DNA of 64,000 bases from Caldilineaceae bacterium (GTDB lineage Bacteria; Chloroflexota; Anaerolineae; Caldilineales; Caldilineaceae): assembly GCA_020634755.1 (NCBI GenBank), contig JACKBC010000025.1, forward strand, positions 32,600 through 96,599, read 5' to 3'. Position numbers and translations under genes: made by a program. Positions 25,767 through 33,765 of the stretch are shown piece by piece. Position 1 is the stretch's first letter, and each line of letters begins with the position of its first letter. Under the pieces are notes generated by a model. That model was not told the DNA's origin, did not search any database, and saw nothing but the letters and a program-made list of their open reading frames with translations.

Positions 25767-26021
25767 TTACCTTCGATCATCTTCGTCATATTCCTCATCA
25801 TATTCGTAATCGTCATCATCATCATAATCATCGTCATCATCCCAATCATCAGAATCATCGGAATCGTCATACTCATCATACATCCACTCGATCTTAGGTG
25901 GATTAATGCTCACGATTTCGAATTCGGCGTCACAATTGGTGCAGGTAATGCTATCACCTTCTTGGGCGTTTTCTGGCAATTTGATCTTGCGATCGCAGTC
26001 CAAGCAAAATACTTCACTCAT
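25767..26021 (-). CDS. LysW-like zinc-ribbon protein with extreme acidic tail
   Basis: An 84-residue protein. Residues 1-45 form a zinc ribbon (C6, C9, C27, C30) with the LysW-like layout CLDCDRKIKLPENAQEGD, TCTNCDAEFEIVSINP. LysW is the small carrier protein of amino-group-protected lysine or arginine synthesis, whose C-terminal EDWGE holds the attachment Glu. That ending is missing; instead residues 48-84 are almost only Asp, Tyr, Glu and Ser and end DDRR. Start 26021 is chosen for the AAAGGAG 6 nt upstream. No LysX-type ligase is adjacent, so a carrier role is doubtful. Confidence 0.75.
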   Translation of the reverse strand: MSEVFCLDCDRKIKLPENAQEGDSITCTNCDAEFEIVSINPPKIEWMYDEYDDSDDSDDWDDDDDYDDDDDYEYDEEYDEDDRR

Positions 26022-26586
26022 CATTCTCTCCTTTTTACAATCAGTCCAACGGTTTAGCGTCCACGCATCAGTAGAGCGCCATGGCAAGATAGCGGGCCAA
26101 CGTTATCAACAAACGGACACCTATAGGGCCAACATTCTTATGGCGCACTGACCATGAAATACTAGACGCGCATAGCTGGTCAAAATCATCTTCATAGGAC
26201 ATATGCAGTGCCCGTAAACGGCCAGAAGAGAAAGTCACTGTTTAGCACTAAGTTGGCGACCAAACCTGTCAGGTCTTGAAGACCTGACAGGTTTAAATCG
26301 ACAAGATATCTTTAAACGATGACAAAGCATCTCTCCTCAGGCGATTTTTACGCAACCTCCGCATAAGTCCGTTCGCTCTATGATGGCTCTGGGCTAAGCA
26401 CAACCGCCATCATGTTCTAATTCATAGAGTATTCTACTTGTCCTCTATTTGATTTAAGTGGCAAATATCGTTCGAAATCTGTTGCAAAAAAGGCGGAGAA
26501 TTTATACAAATTAGACGCTGGACTGGCGGATAGTAAGGGATAAAGCCAGGAACGGATAATCAGTAGATCACAAACACAAGCCGCAC
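26022..26586. other. Intergenic stretch without a supported gene
   Basis: About 565 bp, AT-richer than the neighbours. It holds the 33-bp palindrome at 26262-26294. No convincing coding frame or RNA gene was seen. Confidence 0.6.
26262..26294. repeat. Palindrome AAACCTGTCAGGTCTT...
   Basis: AAACCTGTCAGGTCTT is followed almost at once by its complement ending CCTGACAGGTTT. This gives a stem of about 15 bp with almost no loop, so it would extrude as a cruciform. This word is a well-known dispersed extragenic palindrome type in several phyla. Confidence 0.75.
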
Positions 26587-27294
26587 TCACCACGTCTCAG
26601 CCTCATCTGGGCTAAACATGTAGCCAATGCGCGCAATTGTGCGAATGTAGTGCGGGTTCTCGGGATTGACCTCAATTTTGGCCCGCAAACGGTTGATTAG
26701 CCCGCGCACTAGGCTGCGGTCACCTTCACCGCTATAGCCCCACACATGTTCCACAATGGTTTCAGTGGGGATCACCTGCCCACGGTTCAACATCAACGTG
26801 TGCAGCAGGCGATATTCAAGTTGACTCAACCGTTGCAGCGGGCGACCCGTCACTTGCACTGTGCGACGCGCCGGATCTAATCGCACGGCGCTGCGCATGC
26901 CCAACTCTTTGGAGACAACAGACGAAACGGACGGCAACGGACTTTGGCTGCGGCGCAGCAAAGCCTGACCATACGCCACCAAGAGCCGCACGCTAAGCGG
27001 TCGCGTAAACACATGATCCGAACCGGCTTCGACCATTTGGGCATGCAGCCGCTCGGTCACGCCATCAACCACCCACACCAGCGGCGCTTCCGAATAGACC
27101 CGCAAATGATAAATAGCATCCACGGGGTCGTCGAATGATGCCGTAACTATGATCAGTTCCGCAGACGATTCCAGTGCCAGCCCCTCGTCAATATCGGCGC
27201 GTTGTCCCACAGTCACGCTGAACCCAGCCATCTGCAGCACGCTTAGCAAAATCGATTCTTCCTGCGGGTCATCGGTAATCAGGAGCACCTTCAC
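26587..27294 (-). CDS. OmpR-type winged-helix regulator with degenerate receiver
   Basis: A 235-residue regulator. The C-terminal winged helix is intact (LSQLEYRLLHTLMLNRG, GDRSLVRGLINRLRAKIE, YIRTIARIGYMF). The receiver keeps the acidic pair (ITDDP), but the phospho-acceptor position in ELIIVTASF is Thr51 and the conserved Lys is Arg98 (VFTRPLS). It should not be phosphorylated in the normal way. It is the last gene of a leftward run and starts 41 nt after the Nmad3 gene. No histidine kinase is adjacent. Confidence 0.88.
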   Translation of the reverse strand: MKVLLITDDPQEESILLSVLQMAGFSVTVGQRADIDEGLALESSAELIIVTASFDDPVDAIYHLRVYSEAPLVWVVDGVTERLHAQMVEAGSDHVFTRPLSVRLLVAYGQALLRRSQSPLPSVSSVVSKELGMRSAVRLDPARRTVQVTGRPLQRLSQLEYRLLHTLMLNRGQVIPTETIVEHVWGYSGEGDRSLVRGLINRLRAKIEVNPENPHYIRTIARIGYMFSPDEAETW

Positions 27295-27335
27295 GTTATC
27301 ACCCCGTCATCTTGACATCATCATTCTTAAAGTGA

Positions 27336-28211
27336 TTAGCGATCGGCAAACAGCTCGGCCAGCCACGTCGCACATTGCGGATAATGCGCACAGTCCAATA
27401 CAAACTCTTGGCCGCGTCCCACCGTCTGCAATAGAACGTGCTCGCCACGACGCTGCCACCGCGCCATCTGACCATGATAGCTTAGGGCATGCGCTGGCGC
27501 AGTCGGGTAAAACCAGCCGGGCAGATGCCATTGGCTGCGCAATGTACTGGCGGCTGCCGTCAGTTGGCGGCTAGGATGATGGACAGAGAAGAGGCCACCG
27601 CCTCCAATGCCCCCGCTAACGCAGGGAAGATCCAGCCGCTTGCGCGCCACATAAATTGCATTTCGGCGGCCAAAGCCAGGCGCGCAGTGAGGATGATCGC
27701 GCAGCCACACCGGTATGTTTCCCCCCGCGTCGCGCCCTGGTTCACAGACCGAATCCACCTGCAACCAGCCATAAATCACGTGCACGTCCGGCGCATTCAC
27801 CACATATTGTAGCCGCTCATCGACCAATTCAGTTTGGCGAAACCAGCCATAGAAAAGAAATAGATCACCCGCGCCAATCGACCGATTGCGCAGATGGCCT
27901 TGGGCGGCGCCGGCCTGCCCAAAGGCTGGCCGCCAGCCCGCAGCACGCGCCACGTGGCCTGCATCCAAATCGGGATCCAAATGACCACAGTCATTGGCGC
28001 CAATTTTGCCATTGGTCAAATCAAAAACCAGCGCCCCCAGCTGCTGATGTGTTGCCGGCAGCCCGGCATGGGCAAAGCGCACATCCGCATACCGTCGCTC
28101 CGATCGCGCATCCGGAATGGGCAGCGGACACAGCCGGCCATCGGGCAAAATGGGGTTGGCCACGCCGCCGTTGGCTGAATCGAATCCTTTGCGGCTCAAA
28201 ATTACCTTCAT
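27336..28211 (-). CDS. Nucleotide modification associated domain 3 (Nmad3) protein
   Basis: A 291-residue protein matching the Nmad3 family. It begins MKVILSRKGFDSANGGVANP, followed by HLDPDLDAG, AFGQAGAAQGHL, GDLFLFYGWFRQTE, VIYGWLQVD, HPHCAPG and, near the end, GRGQEFVLD. Nmad proteins were predicted from genome context to act with DNA base hypermodification, but no activity is proven to my knowledge. The ATG at 28211 overlaps the stop of the GT39-like gene (ATGA); ATG 28223 is an alternative. Its context here is an envelope-type operon, not a phage. Confidence 0.82.
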   Translation of the reverse strand: MKVILSRKGFDSANGGVANPILPDGRLCPLPIPDARSERRYADVRFAHAGLPATHQQLGALVFDLTNGKIGANDCGHLDPDLDAGHVARAAGWRPAFGQAGAAQGHLRNRSIGAGDLFLFYGWFRQTELVDERLQYVVNAPDVHVIYGWLQVDSVCEPGRDAGGNIPVWLRDHPHCAPGFGRRNAIYVARKRLDLPCVSGGIGGGGLFSVHHPSRQLTAAASTLRSQWHLPGWFYPTAPAHALSYHGQMARWQRRGEHVLLQTVGRGQEFVLDCAHYPQCATWLAELFADR

Positions 28212-29986
28212 GGCGCGCGCCACACTTCAAAGAGCGGCGTACCGTCGCGTTGTGCAAAGGTCTGCACCAAAACGGCCGTGCGCGCTTGCTCGGCCACAGC
28301 ATCCAAAAAGAGTTGGCGTCGACCGCGGAAGACGGTCTGGGCTTCCGCCCGCAGCAGATACACGTTGTCTGGATTGGCCAAAAAGAGCGCCAGCCGCTCC
28401 TTAAAATTGGCATCGGGTTCGGCCACCGAGTCATAGCCAAAAATCTCAATGGGCCTAACGCTGCCCTGGCTCAGAAAGCGCACCGGCGCATCAATTCCCC
28501 AATCCAGCGCAATGGGCGCGCCCAGGCCATTGTAGCGCAAATAGTAGGCCAAATGATAGGATGCATCCGAATGATCGGCCAATCCACCGCTGCGATTTAG
28601 CGCACTGTGATAGCGCACGGTGGCCGTCACATCCAGCACCAGCCAGGCCAGCAGCAACAGAACGACGATGCCACGGCGCCCATATTGCCAAAACTTGGCA
28701 TCTTTTCCCTGCTGTTCGAGAACGGTGGCGGACTTATGCAACCACTGTGCACCCGCCACCCCGGCCACGCCATATGCCAATGGCTGAAGCAGCGCAAAGT
28801 GCGTAATAAATAGATCGCTGATTGTAAACAAGCTCAAGCCAAATGCGGCCAGCAGCAAGAGCAGCGGGCCAACCAACACCTTGGGCCAACGCCAGAGTGC
28901 GCTGCCAATGAGCGCGCCCCACAGCCACGGGGCCAGTTCGTTGCCATACACGCCGCCCAAATACCAAAAGTGATCGCCGCGCAGCATCTGGCCCCACTGT
29001 TGCCAGCGCACGGCCAAATTGCCGACCCAGTCGGCATTATTGACGCCGTAATAGCTCGTCTGGGCGTTGCGGCTCAGCGCGCTCCACAAGCCGCCCGTTT
29101 GCACGTTAAATAGAATCAGCGGCAGCAGCGGCAGCATAAACGCGCCCAATGCGCCCGCCAACAGCGGCAATGCAAGAGGCGGAGTGGCCGGCGTTTTTGC
29201 GGCGCCTGGCGGCGTCGATCTTCTTTGCCACAGCCACCAGCCGCCGGCCAGCAGACCCAATGGCCCCACCAGCCACACCGCCTGCACTTTGGCATAGAGC
29301 GCCAGCCCACCCCAGAAGGCGCTGAGCAGCAACGACCGCCGGCGCCCCAGCCGCAGCCAGCGCACACCTTGCCAAATGCAGGCCAACGTGAGCGGCTGCA
29401 TGACGTTGGTCACAAAGATGCCCTGACGGCTCCAAAATATAAAACTAGGAGACACAGAGAGCAAGGCCACGGCCATCACCCCGGCCAGCGATATGGGCGG
29501 ACGCCGGCGCCGCGCGCCTTGCTCAGCCCGACACAAGCAGATCCACTCCGCAACGGCGCGCTCCAGCAGCAGCAACGCCACCAGCGCCGTCAGAATGGCC
29601 AGCGCGCGCAAATTGGGTACGCCGATCCCGGTCAGCCAGAGCAGCGGCAGCGCCAAATAGACATTGAGCGCGCCAATATAATCTTGCACCATCAGCGGCA
29701 ATTGCACACCGAACAGCGGCACGGATGCACGACGAAAAGCCGTCACCGGCGCTCCGGTCAACAGCTCCATGGCGTTGAGGCCGGCCTCTTTGGCTTCATC
29801 GTAATGCAGACCGGGTAAACCTAAATTGTAGGTTGCAAGAAACAGAAAGAGGAGAAAAAAAGCGAAAAGAAAGAACGCAGCCATAGGGGGCCGCGGCAGT
29901 TGTCTCTTCCAGAATAGACGACCCGGCCCGCTTTGCCCACCATAATTACTGCGCCGCCGATGGCTACTGCGCCAGCAAATAGACAT
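28208..29986 (-). CDS. GT39-like membrane glycosyltransferase
   Basis: About 592 residues with ten or more hydrophobic helices. After the first helix comes LPGLHYDEAKEAG, the Asp-Glu loop typical of GT-C enzymes such as PMT/ArnT, which use polyprenyl-phosphate sugars. The C-terminal part (about 440-590) is a soluble domain outside the membrane. The start is uncertain: 29986 overlaps the FecR gene by 23 nt, and ATG 29884 just before the first helix is the alternative. The gene couples to Nmad3 by an ATGA overlap. It probably glycosylates a lipid or exported protein. Confidence 0.8.
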   Translation of the reverse strand: MSICWRSSHRRRSNYGGQSGPGRLFWKRQLPRPPMAAFFLFAFFLLFLFLATYNLGLPGLHYDEAKEAGLNAMELLTGAPVTAFRRASVPLFGVQLPLMVQDYIGALNVYLALPLLWLTGIGVPNLRALAILTALVALLLLERAVAEWICLCRAEQGARRRRPPISLAGVMAVALLSVSPSFIFWSRQGIFVTNVMQPLTLACIWQGVRWLRLGRRRSLLLSAFWGGLALYAKVQAVWLVGPLGLLAGGWWLWQRRSTPPGAAKTPATPPLALPLLAGALGAFMLPLLPLILFNVQTGGLWSALSRNAQTSYYGVNNADWVGNLAVRWQQWGQMLRGDHFWYLGGVYGNELAPWLWGALIGSALWRWPKVLVGPLLLLLAAFGLSLFTISDLFITHFALLQPLAYGVAGVAGAQWLHKSATVLEQQGKDAKFWQYGRRGIVVLLLLAWLVLDVTATVRYHSALNRSGGLADHSDASYHLAYYLRYNGLGAPIALDWGIDAPVRFLSQGSVRPIEIFGYDSVAEPDANFKERLALFLANPDNVYLLRAEAQTVFRGRRQLFLDAVAEQARTAVLVQTFAQRDGTPLFEVWRAP

Positions 29987-31259
29987 CGCTGATAATGCTC
30001 TGGTAGTTCCAACCGCTGGCATAAAGGCGAATGCTATTGATGCGGGCGGCGGGTGTGGGCTGCGCCAAATTGCGCCAATACTGGATCAAATTGGGCGATT
30101 CATACGTATACCACTGAAACGCTGGAATTTTCAGGCCATCGTCCGTTTGCCAATAATCATTTTGCGGATCTTCATCAGTGGTTGGGTCCAAATAGTAAAA
30201 ACCTTGGCCCCAGGTGCGGTCGTTGCCGTAAATATCCGTAAACGTAATTTCCACGCGCAGCGGATATTCGGTGCCCACCGTACCGCCGCCGGCCAAATTC
30301 TGGTTGAGCAATTTCACATCGAACTTGAGCACCAGCGACTCATATACATTTACATCGTTGTTGATCTGCTGCGTAATGCCCACCTCGGTGTGATAATTTT
30401 CCGCGGCCTGCCGGGTGAAAAACGCCACGTTGCGGCCATCACTTTCCAAAAATTGCACCTCACCACGAGTTACATTTTCTGGGGTAAAGTAGTAAGACTC
30501 CCAACTTTCGGCATAGCTACCGGGGCGAATCAAATTCTGCTGGGCTGAAGCTGACTCCTGTTCCAGCATGTCGGAGGTCATCCAGGCGCGTACGGTGCTG
30601 TCGAGCACGGCCTCTTGCCCCGCGCCATTGGTCAACTCTGCCGCGCCGGAACGGACGGTAATATCGGTGCGCTGCTCGGTCACCGAAACCTCATACGCCC
30701 CTGCCGTGGCCATGATGGCCTGTCCATGCGGCGTAACCAGCTCTACGCGCAGGGGGCGCGCCGTGCCGCTGTCATTAAAAATCGTGGCTTGGCCGCTTTC
30801 CAAAAAAATACGCAGCAAATAGGGCCGGCTGCTGCGCTGAAAAAAGGGCTCGCGAATCTTTTCAATCTGAAGGCTGGTGTTGGCGTAGATGCGGACGCTG
30901 CCCAATGCGCTGTCGGGATTATCGGGCGATATGAATTTGAGGGTGCCTTGGGTAGAGTCGCCGGCCGCTTCAATGACGCTGCCCTCTTTAATGCCGCCGC
31001 GGGCGCCCGTGACCGCAATGGGCTCAGCCACCCTGGATGCATGATAGCGCACGGTGCCAATCGTAGCGTCGAGCTGCGCGTCCAGCGCCACAGAGACATG
31101 CTCCACCCCATAAATAGCCGCCGCCGGAATTGCCACAAGCAGCGCCAGAAAAACAGCAAAACTGACCAGCATGACTAACCAGGCCAGCCGTTCTGGATTT
31201 TCGCGCCAGCTTTCCAACGGGCGCCAAGCCGGTTTAACCGACCAGCTTCCGGAACTCAT
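29964..31259 (-). CDS. FecR-like domain membrane protein
   Basis: A 431-residue protein with one transmembrane helix at about residues 26-50 and a large exported part. Residues about 80-230 show the FecR-type beta pattern (TGTLKFI-like strands, VELVTPHGQAIMATAGAYEV, TDITVRSGAAELTNGAGQEAVL). The C-terminal 200 residues form a second beta-rich domain (EYPLRVEITFTDIYGNDRTW), perhaps binding carbohydrate. FecR domains relay signals across membranes, but no sigma factor is adjacent. The ATG overlaps the TPR gene stop. Confidence 0.75.
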   Translation of the reverse strand: MSSGSWSVKPAWRPLESWRENPERLAWLVMLVSFAVFLALLVAIPAAAIYGVEHVSVALDAQLDATIGTVRYHASRVAEPIAVTGARGGIKEGSVIEAAGDSTQGTLKFISPDNPDSALGSVRIYANTSLQIEKIREPFFQRSSRPYLLRIFLESGQATIFNDSGTARPLRVELVTPHGQAIMATAGAYEVSVTEQRTDITVRSGAAELTNGAGQEAVLDSTVRAWMTSDMLEQESASAQQNLIRPGSYAESWESYYFTPENVTRGEVQFLESDGRNVAFFTRQAAENYHTEVGITQQINNDVNVYESLVLKFDVKLLNQNLAGGGTVGTEYPLRVEITFTDIYGNDRTWGQGFYYLDPTTDEDPQNDYWQTDDGLKIPAFQWYTYESPNLIQYWRNLAQPTPAARINSIRLYASGWNYQSIISDVYLLAQ

Positions 31260-31828
31260 AGCGCGTCCTCAGCCTCGCCTTCGGCATCGTCCAGTGAGCC
31301 AGCGGGCCCGGCATTGGCATTGGCATCCGCGCCGGCGGCGTGCACAGCGTTAATGCGGTCAAGCCACAGGCGCGCATCGCGATCGGCTGGATTTACGTCC
31401 AGCGCGCCCTGAAAATAGCGCTGGGCATTGGCCAAATCGCCCCGCTCCTTGAAGATGAGCCCCAGATGATAATGCACATTGGGCGCTTTGGGATCGATGG
31501 CCAACACATGTTCATAGGCCGCAATGGCCTGAAGTTGCTGCTGGGGGCCAGCCGTTTCTAAACGACCCAAATAGGCCGCGGCCAGGTTGGCCCACAGCAT
31601 GGCGTTTTGCGTATGGTGTTGGGCGGCCGGTTCCAAAACGCGCACGGCCTTGTTCCATTTGCGCAGCAAAATATAGGCGCCGCCTAGATTAATTGCCACA
31701 TCGGGAATGTGGGCGGCATTTTTGTGCAGCGGCTCCAGCACCTCAATGGCATCTTCAGGTCGATTTTGGCCTAAATAGCGGGCGCTGGTGTTGAGCGCTT
31801 CCCGCACTTTGTCCGTCAATTCGCTCAT
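31256..31828 (-). CDS. TPR-repeat protein
   Basis: A 190-residue soluble protein with about four tetratricopeptide repeats between residues 10 and 150 (for example AINLGGAYILLRKWNKAVRVLEP and VHYHLGLIFKERGDLANAQRYFQGALDVNP). A low-complexity Ala/Asp/Glu tail follows. It is likely a protein-interaction scaffold. Start 31828 is chosen because the longer frame adds an unlikely Cys/Arg-rich leader. Its stop overlaps the FecR-like start (ATGA). Confidence 0.85.
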   Translation of the reverse strand: MSELTDKVREALNTSARYLGQNRPEDAIEVLEPLHKNAAHIPDVAINLGGAYILLRKWNKAVRVLEPAAQHHTQNAMLWANLAAAYLGRLETAGPQQQLQAIAAYEHVLAIDPKAPNVHYHLGLIFKERGDLANAQRYFQGALDVNPADRDARLWLDRINAVHAAGADANANAGPAGSLDDAEGEAEDAL

Positions 31829-31872
31829 TGCTTCTCTGTCCTGCGTTCTACCCGCGCAACACAACTCGTCTT

Positions 31873-32214
31873 CTATTCTTCATCATCCAGCGGCTCTTCG
31901 GCCACGTTGTGAAACACTTCATAGCTATCCAACATGGGCGCGAAAAATTCGATTACATACTCGTTGGGCACGCCCATGGGCTGCGACAATTCGTCCAGCA
32001 ACGCATGGATAAATTTACGCCGCTGCTCAGGCTGAAGCCGGCGCGAGGCATCATCCCAAAATAGCACAGTGCCGTAGACGCCCTCACCGGTAAAGTGCAT
32101 ATCCAATTTACCAATGGTCATGGGCTGCCGCTGCTGATCCAATTGATCCAGATCAAACAGCGCGTATTGTTCAGAACTTGTGGTGCGCACCAATCGCTTG
32201 AGCTTTAAATTCAC
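31873..32214 (-). CDS. Hypothetical protein (113 aa)
   Basis: I do not recognise a family. It has a beta-rich N-terminal half (LKRLVRTTSSEQYALFDLDQL, GEGVYGTVLFWDDASRRL), a helix (EQRRKFIHALLDELSQPMG) and an acidic end (EEPLDDEE). It starts the run TPR-FecR-GT39-Nmad3-regulator, with 44 nt before the TPR gene, and a family A element lies immediately upstream. Confidence 0.65.
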   Translation of the reverse strand: MNLKLKRLVRTTSSEQYALFDLDQLDQQRQPMTIGKLDMHFTGEGVYGTVLFWDDASRRLQPEQRRKFIHALLDELSQPMGVPNEYVIEFFAPMLDSYEVFHNVAEEPLDDEE

Positions 32215-32227
32215 AACTATCCTTACT

Positions 32228-32311
32228 CAGTTCACCGCAACGGTATTGGCGATGTAAGCGCCGGTCTCGGTTGGTGAATCCGGCCCTACTTCTTGCTGTT
32301 GCGATCTACTG
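32228..32311. repeat. Family A palindromic element with perfect 5-bp flank repeat
   Basis: Begins CAGTTCACCGCAACGG and ends GCTGTTGCGATCTACTG. It is flanked by TTACT on both sides (32223-32227 and 32312-32316), the clearest target duplication in the window. The right TTACT contains the stop codon of the HEAT-repeat gene. Confidence 0.85.
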
Positions 32312-33535
32312 TTACTCTTCATAATTACCCAGGTCCAAATCATCGTTGTCATACCAATCATCCAGCGGATCGTCATCCCAATCCGCATCTTCATCCAGCC
32401 GCTCATCAAAGAGCGACACGGCATCGGGATCGGCATAAAACGACATTTCCTCCAGCGCCAGCTCCGCGGCCGCGGCCTCTTCGGCATCATCCCCAATCAT
32501 CACCGTTTGCAGGGCATCCACAGCGTCTTTACCACCGATGCGCCCAAGCGCAAAGATTGTGGCCATGCGCACCTGCTGTTCCGGGTCGGAAAGCAACATG
32601 AGCAAATCGGGCAGGGCCACTTTGGCTTCCAGTTCGCCGCTGGCAATCGCCGCCTGGCAACGCATCTCCATTGAAGGATTTTGCAGTTCGGCGCGCACCA
32701 AGCCGCGCCAGCGCACATCGGCGCTGCGCCCCATGGCAACCAGCGCGCTGACGCGCATCTCATCGTCCGGCGCATAATAGGCATCTTCAATCAATTGGCG
32801 TACGCCGATCTCACCGGAGTAGGCGATGCTTTCCAACGCCCGGCATTGAACCTGCAAATCCTCGTCGGGATTTTCCAGAATAGAGAGCAGTGCATTTTCC
32901 ACACGCATGGCTAGTGAGGCATCCAATTCATCCAGCTCACCAGCCAGAATATACGGTCCCAAAACTTGGGCCGCCGCGGCTCGCACATCCCGATCAGGGT
33001 CATGTTTTAAAAGCTGCACAAATTCGCCGATCAAATCCGGCGCAATTTCTTCCCACAAGCCTTTTACCGCGGCTTCACGCACCCTGGCATCCTCATCCCG
33101 CAGCGCAATGCGCAAAAATTGGCTCAAGTGAATATCCAGGTCTTCTTCAGCCAGCTCCACCATCTGATGCACCAGACCGCGCCGCCGCTCGACGGGAATG
33201 GCGGTCCACTTGGCGCGCACGGCCGCTGCGCCCTCTCGCGACAGATCGGACAGCGCAAAGATGTCATGCGGATCCAGTTGACCCGGCTGCGTGATCAGCG
33301 CCGTCAGCACCCGTTCCAGCCGAATCATGGGGGGCTCAGACGCGCCGGCAGAGGCCAATAATTCGTCATCATCCAATTCATCAAACGGCGCGTCGTCAGC
33401 CAGATCCTCGATCAGATAATCAATATCGTCTTCAGAATCATCTTGGTCAAGATCGAAATCGTCATCTAGATCAAGATCCCAATCGTCGTCTGACTCATCA
33501 TAATCTTGTTGGTTAAAATCGTTGGAGTTTTGCAT
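32312..33535 (-). CDS. HEAT-repeat protein with acidic termini
   Basis: About 407 residues. The N-terminus is strongly acidic (QDYDESDDDWDLDLDDDF and on to about residue 60). Residues about 90-350 are HEAT-type helical repeats (LRDEDARVREAAVKGLWEE, HDPDRDVRAAAAQVLGPY, SDPEQQVRMATIFALGRIGG). The C-terminus is again Asp-rich. It is probably a soluble protein-binding scaffold. The start is uncertain (33535 or 33547), since a family B element abuts this end. Confidence 0.82.
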   Translation of the reverse strand: MQNSNDFNQQDYDESDDDWDLDLDDDFDLDQDDSEDDIDYLIEDLADDAPFDELDDDELLASAGASEPPMIRLERVLTALITQPGQLDPHDIFALSDLSREGAAAVRAKWTAIPVERRRGLVHQMVELAEEDLDIHLSQFLRIALRDEDARVREAAVKGLWEEIAPDLIGEFVQLLKHDPDRDVRAAAAQVLGPYILAGELDELDASLAMRVENALLSILENPDEDLQVQCRALESIAYSGEIGVRQLIEDAYYAPDDEMRVSALVAMGRSADVRWRGLVRAELQNPSMEMRCQAAIASGELEAKVALPDLLMLLSDPEQQVRMATIFALGRIGGKDAVDALQTVMIGDDAEEAAAAELALEEMSFYADPDAVSLFDERLDEDADWDDDPLDDWYDNDDLDLGNYEE

Positions 33536-33553
33536 ATTAGATTGCATTATGTA

Positions 33554-33641
33554 ACTTATGTTAGGCAAGCCTGGAGGAAAGTCAGCTCGCCGACGTTCCT
33601 GTTTCTCTCTAGCATACTGACTATCGCTGCGTAACGTGAGT
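33554..33641. repeat. Family B palindromic element, copy 4 (88 bp, reverse)
   Basis: Begins ACTTATGTTAGGCAAGCC and ends CGCTGCGTAACGTGAGT. It is flanked on both sides by TATGTA, a perfect 6-bp direct repeat. It lies about 20 bp upstream of the HEAT gene start. Confidence 0.82.
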
Positions 33642-33765
33642 TATGTAATAGAGTTACATGTAATATATCGTTCCGTAAATTCTCTGCGCCCATTGGCGCC
33701 GGCAGATGTCGCGTCAGCAGATTTTGAAGCAGCTTTACAACCGAATTTACGATTCGACTCTACGT

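Noticed and set aside
26262..26294. Palindrome as a rho-independent terminator
   Set aside because: It has almost no loop, no T-run and no gene ending next to it; it is better seen as a dispersed palindrome.
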